Below, in pieces: positions 54,228 through 64,000 of a stretch of DNA of 64,000 nt. The position numbers and the translations under genes were made by a program. Under the pieces are notes generated by a model. That model was not told the DNA's origin. It worked only from the letters and a program-made list of their open reading frames with translations, and made no database searches. Location: contig OZ005609.1 of assembly GCA_963930655.1 (NCBI GenBank), positions 18,177,001 through 18,241,000 of the forward strand. Reading direction: 5' to 3'. How positions within the stretch are numbered: position 1 is the stretch's first letter; the number at the start of each line of letters is the position of its first letter. Source of the stretch: Myrica gale (taxonomy: Eukaryota > Streptophyta > Magnoliopsida > Fagales > Myricaceae).

Positions 54228-55741
54228 ATGTCCTCCAGTCGCCCCAAGTGATCAAATCCTCAGACTCCTTCTTCAGTCAGTTCTAGGGCACGGAAGAAAG
54301 GGAAGAATGTTGAAGAAGCTATGCCATCTACCGAGGCCTACATCTACAGGTCAGGTCTTTGTAAGAATATATATGTGCAAGATTTTAGAGGTAGAAAAGT
54401 GATTGCTGGACGTTGGGCAAACTTTAAATGGTTTGATGAAAGTGAGTTTGATTTCAAAGAAATGTTTGAATATCAGGGATAGAGTACATTTGTAAATTTG
54501 AAGGTGGAGTGCTATGTATATCTTGTGAAAATGGTGTATGCAAATCTTCAATACTCTACCTCTGAGACTGTCACGAGTTATGTAAATTGCAAACACTTGG
54601 ATTTGTCTATCAGTTCCCTAAACTCCTTGATATCTGCCCCCAATGACGGAAATAAATTCTTTGATGCTTATAGTTGGATGGGGATGTCTGAAATATAACC
54701 ACTTAACATTCTTAGGGTTGTGTTGGATAATCCAACCCTAGAAACCATGATTAAGCCCACTGCCAGTGCCCTTACTGTTCATAGAAAGATATTGCATCAT
54801 ATGGTGTGCAATATTATCTTACCAAGGACTGGTAAATTTGAGTATATTACATATTTGGAGATGTTCATTATGTATTGTCTGATTACTCGAACTCGTATAA
54901 ATCTTGGGCATTTGATGTTAAACTATATGAAAGCTGCCCATGAGAAGAAAAGACAAGGGATATCCTATGGGATGTTTTTCACTCATGTTTTCCATGCTCT
55001 TGAGGTTAATCTAATTGGGGCAGTTAGAGAAAAACCCAAAGAGTCTCAAGAGTATAACCAGAAATCTCTTAAATTAATGGGTTTTATGCAAAATGAGGAT
55101 GGGGATTGGGTGAAGAAAAGTGTTATGACACCTCAAAAATCGGTACAAGGGGTTCGGGATCTGAAGAAGATAGTGCTGATGAGGACAACGCTGAAACCGC
55201 TGCTAGAACTCTTATTGAAGAGCATACTCCTCTTTCAATCTCCCCTCCACCATTGGGATATTCCTCCCGGAAGGCTGCTGCTGGTAGCTCTCATCAGCCT
55301 CGTTTAAACTCCCTTAAAGTCTCCATAGATGTGATTAAGCAAGAGCAGAAGAAATTGGGAAAGGATATAGAGGATTTGGCCGTTAGAATGAAGACCGGGC
55401 TCGAAGACATTAAGAAGATACTTGCTGAGCATTCCCAACATTTTGGGGTTCTCTTTAGGGACGTGAGGAATCTCAAACATCAAGTCAGCAACAGTATTCA
55501 TGTGGCCAGCAAAGTTATTCAAAGATTTGTAGATGAATTTGCCTCCACATCTGAAATTCTTAAGCACACCTTGAAGTCCACAGCTGATGATGTGTTGAAG
55601 GCCACCGAGATTCATTTGGAAGAAGATCGAAATCTTTGTCCCCGGGTGATCAGATGGACGTATTGGTTCTCCACCACTTGGGTTAATTGGCTGAAGAAGT
55701 TTGATGTGGATCCTCCTCCTCCTCCTTTTGATTCTCCATAG
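54228..55741 (+). pseudogene. Extra ORF of copia B: Transposase_32-like domain plus coiled coil
   Basis: From the ATG at 54228 (MSSSRPK) the frame carries stops at 54249, 54480 and 54696 and a frameshift near 55110. Readable content: YVQDFRGRKVIAGRW...FDFKEMFEYQG, LVKMVYANLQYSTSETVTSY, ILPRTGKFEYITYLEMFIMY, RINLGHLMLNYMKAA, GISYGMFFTHVFHALEV. This block order resembles the 'putative plant transposon protein' (Transposase_32) domain. After the frameshift comes a Ser/Pro-rich linker and a coiled coil (SLKVSIDVIKQEQKKLGKDI...IKKILAEHSQHFGVLF). SIRE elements often carry an ORF after pol that has been called env-like; I see no signal peptide or convincing membrane helix, so an envelope role is not supported here. 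Its function is unknown. Confidence 0.7.
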
Positions 55742-56309
55742 TCTTCTTACTTGACTCTCTCTCCAAAATCCCCTACCTTTACCTCTTCCCTTATCTCTTT
55801 TTGATGATGCCAAAGGGGGAGAAAGTGTATATGTGCTGAAATTTTAGCTCATTTAGAGAACATCTTATTGTTGCTGCTTAAACCTGATCTTGTAACTTGT
55901 AATTATTATTGCCTTGGTCGTACATTTTGTCTCATTATCTTATCTCTGATATTTACCTTCTAAATGAGTATCTCTTGGTTTATGTTTATATTTGCCTTGA
56001 GAAGTGCTCATCTCTTTTCACTCCATTATGGAATTTTGAGACTTGCATCAAGGTATTAGTTCTAAATCTCAAATTCTCTCTATTTGAAGTCTTGTGTTCA
56101 TGTTTGTGTGGATTGGAGGAAGATATAGAAGTGTTATCTCTTGTTTTAAAATTTTGGGAAACCTCCATTTACAAAGTGAACTCTTGCAAAATTTTTATAA
56201 AATCCTAAAGTCTTTTTGCTAAAAATGTATGAAAAACTCTTGCTTGTTCTCAGGGGGAGCTTTCCATTTATTAGCAAATTGTTGTTTTTAATATGGTTTT
56301 GTCATCATC

Positions 56310-56322
56310 AAAAAGGGGGAGA
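56310..56322 (+). promoter_or_regulatory. Polypurine tract of copia B
   Basis: AAAAAGGGGGAGA immediately precedes the 3' LTR start TGTTAGCCC. A similar AAAGGGGGAGAAAG lies 500 bp earlier (about 55812), right after the extra ORF. Confidence 0.85.
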
Positions 56323-56408
56323 TTGTTAGCCCAAGCTTATTTTTGTAAACAATCCTTAAATGATTTTGATGATAACAAAATTCTCTAAGTTTGAAAACTT
56401 TTTGATTT

Positions 56409-57719
56409 GGGAAAGTGACAAATAACTCACTGAGGTTTAGAGATTTTTTCAAAAACTCACTGAGTTTTAAAAAATTTCAAAACGCTCACTGGGTTTGTCA
56501 TTTTAGTATCAAAACTCACTGTACCCAACGCTGTTAGACCTATTTAACGGAAAATCCATCTCGTCCAATCACAATGTGACACATGTCTTTAAATAAATAA
56601 AAATAAAATATATATATTTTTAAAATAAATATAAATATAAAATTAATAAAAAACGTAATTTCAAAAACAATTTACAAATAACTCACTAAGTTTTAGCGCC
56701 TTTTTAAAAAACTCACTGGGTTTTAAACAATTTCAAAACGCTCACTGGGTTTGTCATTTTAGTATCAAAACTCACCGGATCCAACGTTGTTAGACCTATT
56801 TAACGGAAAATTCATCTCATTCAATCACAATGTGATACATGTCATTAAATAAATAAATAAAATAAATATAAATATCTTTTTAAAAAACATAATTACTATT
56901 TTTTTAAAAAAGATCGAGGACCCTAATCCTTTCACGGTGGAGGGGGAATCCCCCTCCTCTGGTCGCCGGGGGAGGAGGATCTCCCTCTTCACCTCTGGTC
57001 ACCGGATCCAACGTTGTTAGACCTATTTAACGGAAAATTCATCTCATTCAATCACAATGTGATACATGTCATTAAATAAATAAATAAAATAAATATAAAT
57101 ATCTTTTTAAAAAACATAATTATTATTTTTTTTAAAAAGATCGGGGACCCTAATTCTTTCACGGTGGAGGGGGAATCCCCCTCATCTGGTCGCCGGGGGA
57201 GGAGGATCTCCCTCTTCACCTCTGGGCGGCCATAGGGAGGGTTCCTCCAAACCCGAACCCAAAAAAATATTTATTTATTTTTATTAATTTTAGATTTATT
57301 TTTTATTTTTTGAATGACATGTATCACATTGTGCTTGAACGAGATAAATTTTCCATCAAATAGTTCTACCGTTGGGTCTAGTGAGTTTTGATACTAAAAT
57401 GACAAACCCAGTGAGCGTTTTGAAATTTTTTTAAAACCCAGTGAGTTTTCTAAAAAGGCTCTAAAACTTAGTGAGTTATTTGTAAATTGTTTTTTAAATT
57501 ACGTTTTTTTATTACTCTTTATTAATTAATTATTTATTATTTATTTCACGACACGTGTCACATTGTGATTGAACGAAACGTTAAATAGGTCTAACGGCGT
57601 TGGGTCCACTGAGTTTTGATACTAAAATGACAAACCCAGTGAGCGTTTTGAGATGTTTTAAGACCTAGTGAGTTTTTGAAAAAGGTGTTAAAACTCAGTG
57701 AGTTATTTGTAAATTTCCC
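56409..57719. mobile_element. MULE-type element nested in the 3' LTR (1311 bp)
   Basis: Ends GGGAAAGTGACAAATAACTC and, from the right, GGGAAATTTACAAATAACTC are flanked by the perfect 9-bp duplication TTTTGATTT (56400-56408 and 57720-57728). Long inverted arms contain AAAACTCACTGAG and CAAAACGCTCACTGGG blocks. The same terminal sequence occurs a second time inside each arm (from about 56675 on the left and to about 57490 on the right), so the element has nested duplicate termini. The centre holds a 227-bp tandem duplication. No coding capacity is seen. Confidence 0.92.
56773..57226. repeat. 227-bp tandem duplication inside the MULE
   Basis: CACCGGATCCAACGTTG starts at 56773 and again at 57000. 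The two copies run through a CACGGTGGAGGGGGAATCCC block to CCCTCTTCACCTCTGG with few differences. Confidence 0.92.
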
Positions 57720-57922
57720 TTTTGATTTTACATTGTTAATTCCACCATTTCCAAGTTATATCTCAAATGGATTAATGTTTTCTAGCTAAAACTTCTATAA
57801 GGTCACTTAACCATCTTTACTCATGTTGATACAATCATTTCCCCTTTATATAAGTCTTTAAAAAGGTTTTTGAAATGGTTTGGTATCCTATAGAAACTGA
57901 TTTTTGCCTCCAGGATGCTTAG

Positions 57923-58161
57923 GTGTCGACACATACAGGACATGTGTCGAGACATCGCACTTACTCCTGAGACTTGAAACGATGGTGTCGACACATACAC
58001 GACATGGTGTCGACATATCGCACTTACTCTCGAATGGTGAAAACATGGTGTCGACACATACAGGACATGGTGTCGACACATTGCACTAACTCTCGCTTAC
58101 TCATTTTTGTTCAATTTTCTATGTGTCAGCACATGCTATTTGATGTGTCAGCACATCTCAC
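57923..58161. repeat. GTGTCGACACAT palindrome array in 3' LTR of copia B
   Basis: Three units each carry two GTGTCGACACATACA/GTGTCGACACATCGC-type motifs, one of them reading GTGTCGACATAT, then two GTGTCAGCACAT variants. The linker CACTTACTCTCGA differs from that of the solo LTRs. Confidence 0.92.
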
Positions 58162-58939
58162 GAAATTGAGGATTTTCCAAAAAGCAATCAGACGCATTAA
58201 ATCGTTCCTCATTTCACGGGTAACTTTCCAACGACTTTCTTACCTACCCCGTCGACCGTTGAAGAAGAATTTGTTTAAATTCAAGACCGGTAGCTGAAGA
58301 CAAGAAGCTCTCTCACCTACACGCATGAATTTGCAATTACTCATTGACCTAACAATTTTGAGAAAAGAGAGAAAGATTTGAAGAAGAGAGAAGCTCCGCA
58401 CATACTGAGAAGGCATGCTCTTTCGCTATCAAATTTCAAGTCTTCTGTTGTAAATCTATCTTCTCTCCTACCCTTGTGCCTCATACTTGAATATTCGGCT
58501 TTAAGAGCCAATACGTGAGTTTTCACTTTGTACCCATTCCATTTAAACCTTGAGATTGTTGGGTAAACACTAGGTCCTACTTGTAAGAGTAGAAGAAATC
58601 CTCTAGGTTGTGAGGATTTGTGAAAGTTTAAGCGCGACCTTTGAAAACGCTTTGTAACGGTTCCTTAGCACCCCGGAAGCTAAGGTGTACTTGCTATTCG
58701 ACTATAGTGAGGGAAGCCCAAGGAAGTCAATAGCCTTGAGGGTGGACGTAGGCAAGTGTTGGCCGAACCACCTGAAAATACGGTGTCATCTCTCTATCTC
58801 TTCATCTCCTTAATTTTTCACATATTGTTGATCCTTATTCTTTTGTCTTACTATTTTGTGCTTAGTCACATTGAAAAAGTATTAAAAGTTTTAAAACCCA
58901 ATTCACCCCCTCTTGGGTTGCTCTTGGACTTTCTTGACT

Positions 58940-59593
58940 TAGATCGACTCGAACGACGATTCAAATAAGTGATGGTTAGGCTCTCGATCGATCGCCTGTT
59001 TTGTAACTTGTGCCACACTTTTCATTCTATGATTTTCCGATCGATCAGTACTTCGTCTCGATCGATCAACGGTTCAAAAAACTGACTGTTACACTCCATA
59101 TAAGGATGATCGATCACCTATTTTAAAACACGTGGCATATTTCCATTCGTTGATGTACTAATCGATCAATACTTAATCTCGATCGATTGACGGTTCGATC
59201 GGTATGTATGCCATGTATCTATTTTGTCCCCAAAGTCCTATGCAGTCAGTGATAGACCATTTCATCACAACAAGTGCAATCAATCGGTTGTATTATCAAT
59301 CGAACAATGTCGTGACTAATATTCTCGTCACAAAAAGCTCTTTTTTCTAGTGATGATACATTTTTGTCACCAATTAATTTTTTTTTGTGACGAAATTTTC
59401 ATCACCAAAAGTTAACTTTTAGTGACGAAATAAAAATTTCATGAAAATAAAAGCTTTTGGGACGAAGTTGTGATGAAATCAATTTTCTTCACAAATAATC
59501 TATTTTTAGGGACGAAAATAACATTCTGTCACTAATAATGGACTTTTAGTGACAAAATTCAGTTCATCACTAAAGCTCAAAATTCTAGTAGTG
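58940..59593. mobile_element. CACTA element right end with GATCGATC repeats
   Basis: GATCGATC units at 58975-59300 are followed by TTAGTGACGAAA and TTCGTCAC-type motifs and the terminus AATTCTAGTAGTG at 59593 (read inward, CACTACTAGAATT). It is followed by ATA, the same three bases that precede the CACTACAAAAAA end at 15899. It is joined on its left to the 3' LTR of copia B. Confidence 0.75.
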
Positions 59594-59596
59594 ATA

Positions 59597-60617
59597 GTTG
59601 GAGAAGTTTGACATCTACTATATTTGTGTCCCACAATTAGTATATAACAATAACAAAATAGATTTGGCTATCTGTAAATTTGAAGACATTGTCAATTAAT
59701 TCAAATTTACATGATAAATATATAAAATACACATGCAATGTGAATTAGAAAAAATACCAAAGTTCTACACAAGTCCAAATTTTAAAAAGATATGAATATT
59801 CAAAACAAGCCCAATACAACTAACAAACTTTGTACAAATGTTTGAGGTTTTAAGAATTCTTAGATGCCAACATGAATTTTTGTTTCAAATTTTTTTAACT
59901 TTTTTGGATTTTAACCAAACAAGGAGCTCATAAAAAATTTCTTTTTCTATTGATTTTAATTCTTAAATTTTAAAAAGTAAATAGTAAAAAACTTAAACAT
60001 CACTTATTTCCATCACAATAAACATAAAAAATTTACTCAAACCATCCTAGCTAGAGTAAGAGTGGTAAAAGACAGTATCCTTTTACTTATATAATTTTCT
60101 TTAGTAATATCCAACACCTGTCCTTCACTATTTTTTTTTTATCATGAGGTCTCTTAATTATATACAATTCTGCAGCTTCCATTGTTCCGTTCACAAGGAT
60201 TAATTTACTGCATAATGTTAGGTTCAAACAAATAAAATCATCTCTTATTTCGAAATAAAATAATTTCTTAGTGTACTTTCCGTCTTTCTTCTATACGAAA
60301 TGAATGGCCTTGAACGGGTATGAGGTACCTTTAAATTTGATCTATTTTGGATGTTGATTTGACGACGTTGCTGAACAAACAAGAACATTCATATGTTGTT
60401 AAATATACAGGTGTGAGAAGGTAAAAAGTTGAGTTTCAAATTGAAAAGAAGTCACAAGTGTGAGAGATTAATATAGCATAGTTGGGCCCAAACTTAGCTT
60501 AAAATTTTAGGTTGAGTAGTGTTTTAATATGTTATATTATGGGTCTACTAGAAAACTTCCCAGGGTATTTATTTCCCCAAAAAATGGTATGAGCCAATTG
60601 CGTGATTTGGAGAAGGC
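59597..60617. other. AT-rich DNA without a recognised gene
   Basis: No open frame of interest and no element boundaries found. Confidence 0.5.
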
Positions 60618-60844
60618 TTGTACCCTAAGGTCTTCATGTATTTATTCCCCTCAGAGAAATGAGGGAGCAAACTGTGCAGGGCGAAGTGTTAGCTTTAGTT
60701 CATAATCGAGATTTTGATGATTACAATAAATTGAAATTACAAAACAAACATCTTCAAAGACCAAAGAGACAAATGATCATTAAAATCCAAATCACAAATG
60801 ATTGAATAGTAGCAAGTTCAAGACATGAAGACCTTAGGGTACAA
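60618..60844. repeat. 22-bp inverted repeat straddling an LTR-like start
   Basis: TTGTACCCTAAGGTCTTCATGT at 60618-60639 recurs inverted at 60823-60844 without mismatch. The TGTTAGCTTTAG LTR-like start lies between the arms. Confidence 0.75.
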
Positions 60845-62454
60845 TCTAGTAAATTTATAGCTCATTACATTGATAGGCTTGATCACGCACTCACTTTTCA
60901 AGAAATTTAGAAAAATTTATTTTATTCAAAACTTTTTAAGCCCTAAATATTTTTGATAAACTCAAAAAGTTTCAAAGAAAAATTCAATGAGTTTTAGTCA
61001 ATACTAGATGACTAGCGGTTGACCGGTAAGTGTACTAGCTGCACACCATATGCAATTGTGAAAAGTGTAAATTTTTCATCATCTCTGTTTTAACCAGATT
61101 CAATACTGGAAGACTAACAGTCGACTAGTACACAAATATTGGTTGCTCTGTTCATCTTGCCGGATGAACTATGTGAGAGCACATTTTATATGACTTTGTT
61201 TTAGGTGGATTTACTACCGGATTGATAGCGGTTGACCGGGACAACTACTTTCAAGAAAATATTCGAGTATCAAATTTAATAATGTGTTACGCTGACAACA
61301 ATCACAAAGTCATTTTTCAAGGAAATTAGAAAATTTTCTTTTAATCAAATTTTTCTTAGTCTTAAATATTTTCGACAAGCTCTAAAAGTTTCAAAGAAAA
61401 ATTCATTGATTTTTTAAGTCAAAACCAGACAACTAGGGATGAACCGGTCCGTGTACCGATTCCACACCAAATGCAACTGTGAAAAGAGAAAATTTTTCTC
61501 GTCTCTGTTTTAACTAGATTCAATATCAGAGGACCATAGGTCAACTGACACATATACCCGTAGCTTTCGTCCATTTTGCAAGATGTGACCATGGAAGAGA
61601 CCAAATTTTAAATGACTCTGTTATAAGCGAATTCCGTGCCTGATTGTTAGCGGTACATCTGTACAACAACGTAAAAAAAATATTCACGCATCCAAATTTA
61701 AAATATGTTATGCTGACAATGGTCATAGGTACCGAATCCATTGAGATAGGCGTTTCAATCAACCAGTAGGTGAGGGTGAGGAATATTTTGAATTTTAAAT
61801 TTTGAGAATTTTGTTTCGAAACCTACGATCGCAGGTACCAGATCTACTGGAATAAATGGTCTGGTTGACCGATAATTATAAGTTTTCCTTATGATAAAAA
61901 ACATGATGCTTGCTAAACTTTATAATTTTCTTGCAAATCGGCTTCTCACTTTTTACAAAGCTTTCACACAATTCAATCACTTTCAAACCTTACTGCTTGT
62001 GTGAGCATTTGAGATAGAATTTCTAATTTATTCATCTACTCTTTTAGAGAGTGAACTTTTGTATCTCATTAATCTAAGAATGTAAGGAGAGTCTGAACAC
62101 TCTTACAAACTTTGGTGAGGGTATATCATTATAAGATGTCGAAGCTTTGGAGGTTATTCTAGAGTTTCGGTGTAGAAGCTACTCCCTAATTGGCTAGAAG
62201 GGGCAATAGTTGAAAGCGTTAAGACTCAATACATGAGTTTGAGTGATAAAGGTAGGCAAGGTTGTCAGACCTCAAACAAACGTAACCAATGTTGCCGAAC
62301 CACCTAAAAATCGAAGCGGTTGATCTTTTTAACCCTATTTATTTATTATATTTATTTGGTTAGCTTGAGAACTTAGATTTTTTAATTAATTTTTGAAAAA
62401 AAAATAACGCAATTCACTCCCGCTTATTGAGTTGTATTAATCCTTTAGATTTCA
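60687..62454 (+). mobile_element. LTR-like block, probably a decayed copia solo LTR
   Basis: It starts TGTTAGCTTTAGTTC with GATTTTGATGATTACAA shortly after, and ends near GAGTTGTATTAATCC...ATTTCA. The ending includes TTGCCGAACCACCTAAAAAT and AATTCACTCCCGCTTATTGAG, echoes of the SIRE-like LTR tail blocks. The flanking 5-mers CGAAG and TGAAT do not match, and no primer site follows. It is therefore a relative of the other LTRs but not the same subfamily. Confidence 0.5.
60881..61735. repeat. Diverged ~420-bp tandem duplication
   Basis: Two consecutive blocks share the same order: TTTTCAAG.AATTAGAAAA, AAAAGTTTCAAAGAAAAATTC, GACCGGT/GAACCGGT, CACACCA.ATGCAA.TGTGAAAAG, TCTCTGTTTTAAC.AGATTC. The first starts near 60881 and the second near 61304. 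Confidence 0.75.
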
Positions 62455-62711
62455 TGAATCACAAGATGGATCATGGGGGAGGAGCGCTAAGAGCGAAAAA
62501 CTTTCGGTAGGATCAGGTAACCATCATATCATTTAAGAGGTTTTTCAAATCCATAGGTATCACATATTCTGTGAGTTTGCTCAGAAGTTCTTTAGTCATA
62601 GGATTAACGTCTACCATCTCAATTCAGAGATCGTAGTCGATATCTTCCAAACGTTGCAATCCAATTATTATTAAGGAGATCATGACATACTATTAAAACA
62701 TACTGACCACT
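62455..62711. other. Short spacer without recognised features
   Basis: No supported gene or element. Confidence 0.5.
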
Positions 62712-63544
62712 GCAGGGGCGGCTCCAGTTATAGGTAGGGTAGGCGGTTGCCTAAGGCCCCCAAAATAGGGAGGCCCCCAATTACAATTTTTCTTTAATAG
62801 GTATATTTAAAAAATATTTAATGATAAGGCCTAAAAAATTTAAAGTTAAAACTATTTGTATAGAATTTTTGTTAATTAGTTTTTATTCTATAAAAAGGCC
62901 TATTAAATCTCCTTAATAAAAGGAACCATTAACTCTTCAAAGAGGCCTATTAAATCTCCTTGATTGAAGTAACCATGAACTCTTCACCTTTATTTTAATT
63001 GTAAATTGATTCAATCTCAAAAATGAGCACTTGATAAATTTGTAATTAATCAACCAAATAATACTTCAAGTTGTAATCAAATACTAACAAATGAAAACTC
63101 CCTCCCTATAGAATTGGAAGACAACTTTGAAATATCAAATAAAAATGATAATGACTACAATACAGAAACTTTGGAAGAAACAAATAAAGAATTAGAAAAA
63201 TATCAAAAAATATGGTTAATATTTATGATCCATGTAATTGGAAAAATATTGACATAAACCTAAGAGATTTAGTAATAGAAAAAGGTCCAATTAGAGATAA
63301 TGATTTAAATTTTCCTAAAGATGAAAATAATAGACATTTCTCTATAACATATTATATCCGAAAATTACAAAATGGAGAAAAGCACGATAGAAGATGACTC
63401 ATTTGATAAGTAATTTTGCATCTCAAAAAGCTGAAGAATATGTTTTAACTAATTTTTTTATTTATAATTTATTTTTAAATATATTATTTTATAAGGAATC
63501 ATTTTGAAGTTTCGCTTAAAGCCCCAATTACCTTAGAGCCGTCC
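62712..63544 (+). mobile_element. hAT transposon remnant with TTF-type N-terminus
   Basis: The left end CAGGGGCGGCTCCAG and the right end, read inward, CAGGACGGCTCTAAG form short inverted termini of the hAT type. The flanking octamers TGACCACT and TGACCAGT (62704-62711 and 63545-63552) match at 7 of 8. It holds the beginning of a transposase gene only. The terminal type differs from the hAT remnant at 25206. Confidence 0.7.
63212..63420 (+). pseudogene. hAT transposase N-terminal fragment (TTF-type zinc finger)
   Basis: Reads [20 protein letters not shown] then [40 protein letters not shown], and a TGA where the family has Trp, then LI. This is the start of the TTF-type zinc finger of plant hAT transposases, a DNA-binding module. 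The rest of the finger, the RNase H-like core and the dimerisation domain are deleted. Confidence 0.8.
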
Positions 63545-63552
63545 TGACCAGT

Positions 63553-64000
63553 TTGGCACATATACCTAAATTCAAAATTTCTACAGAACCTTTGATCTAG
63601 ACCGCATTGCTTAATTACTACTATGCTACATGAAGTATATTTTGCAACACAGGTCGACTTCTTCCTCAACTAAGAAATAATTCTTGCACAAAAACGAAAC
63701 ACATCCACTTGCGGATATTTTGTTTTGAAGTGCAACTAACGTAATTCTAAATCCATATTTTTGCAACTAGAGAATAATAATTAGTATCCACAAAGTCTAC
63801 ACTAGGTTGCTCAGTTAAAACCCTTGCCACCAATATTGCTAATTTATATCAAATTACCTTCTGTATGCTTTCAATATATTTCTTAATACCCACTTGCATG
63901 CATTCAATGACTTTTCTCTAACTCAAATTCTAATTCATTTGCGTCGGGACTATTTAGTTTTTCTTTGCATGAATTAATTGGATCATTTTTCAAGTTTATC
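63553..64000. other. AT-rich DNA at the window end
   Basis: No gene or element boundary recognised. Confidence 0.5.

Larger units (their letters stand above)
48657..58933 (+). mobile_element. SIRE-like copia retrotransposon B, plus strand
   Basis: Order: an internally deleted 5' LTR (about 48657-49077), primer-binding site (49079-49091), gag (49110-50507), pol (about 50560-53690), palindrome cluster (53829-54018), extra ORF (54228-55741), two purine tracts (near 55812 and at 56310-56322) and a 3' LTR (56324-58933) with a MULE inside. Integrase and RT motifs, an ORF after pol and the initiator tRNA-Met primer site fit the SIRE/Maximus lineage. Stops and frameshifts in pol and the extra ORF make it non-autonomous. 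A clear 5-bp target duplication was not found; the left boundary is approximate. Confidence 0.92.
56324..58933 (+). repeat. 3' LTR of copia B with nested MULE
   Basis: Starts TGTTAGCCCAAGC and ends GGTTGCTCTTGGACTTTC. Without the 1311-bp MULE and its 9-bp duplication it would be about 1290 bp. It keeps the palindrome array (57923-58161) that the 5' LTR has lost. Confidence 0.88.

Noticed and set aside
54228..55741. Envelope gene of a retrovirus-like element
   Set aside because: The position after pol is suggestive, but no signal peptide, fusion region or convincing membrane anchor is visible; block order fits a Transposase_32-like domain instead.

Overview
This window is plant nuclear DNA, most likely from a dicot, and it is dominated by transposable elements. 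The evidence is one intact AP2/ERF transcription factor gene with a TATA box, intron-bearing fragments of other plant genes (VPS53, NAC, P4-ATPase), and relics of CACTA, Mutator-like, hAT and copia/SIRE elements nested in one another. No rRNA, tRNA, CRISPR or prokaryote-type operon is visible.

Layout. Bases 1-4622 are a truncated copy of a CACTA-type element, and 5194-10211 are a complete copy of the same family with a TAG target duplication. Both carry dense arrays of the palindrome GGTTCGAACC and minus-strand relics of a tnpA-like gene and a Transposase_32-like gene; neither shows a TNP2 transposase. After about 2.4 kb of intergenic DNA comes the only apparently functional host gene, an ERF group IXc factor at 12738-13385. 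From 15.4 kb onward the DNA is transposon again. An element at about 16028-20073 has GCGGC-rich termini and carries minus-strand exons of VPS53 plus a broken NAC gene. It sits inside the left arm of another CACTA element that has GATCGATC subterminal repeats, a tnpA-like relic (20986-24320) and a TNPD relic with DUF4218/DUF4216 (24600-26960). A hAT remnant interrupts the TNPD relic.

From 28.9 kb to 59.6 kb, precise target duplications let the nesting be read: a 780-bp MULE (28918-29697), a solo LTR (30845-32479), a Pack-MULE with a P4-ATPase exon (32548-34032), a minus-strand SIRE-like copia element (37269-43974), a decayed MURA transposase gene (44150-48440) split by a second solo LTR (45772-47535) and a 466-bp MULE MITE (47584-48049), and a plus-strand SIRE-like element (about 48657-58933) whose 3' LTR contains a further MULE (56409-57719). 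A CACTA right end lies at 59593. An LTR-like block (60687-62454) and a hAT remnant carrying a TTF-type zinc finger (62712-63544) close the window.

Apart from the ERF gene, essentially every coding segment is broken by stops, frameshifts or deletions. Many stops fall where the family has tryptophan (TGG to TAG or TGA), as expected from deamination of methylated cytosine. Three unrelated element types here carry arrays of short palindromes that share a TCGA core (GGTTCGAACC, GATCGATC, TGTCGACA); this is the most unusual structural theme of the window.
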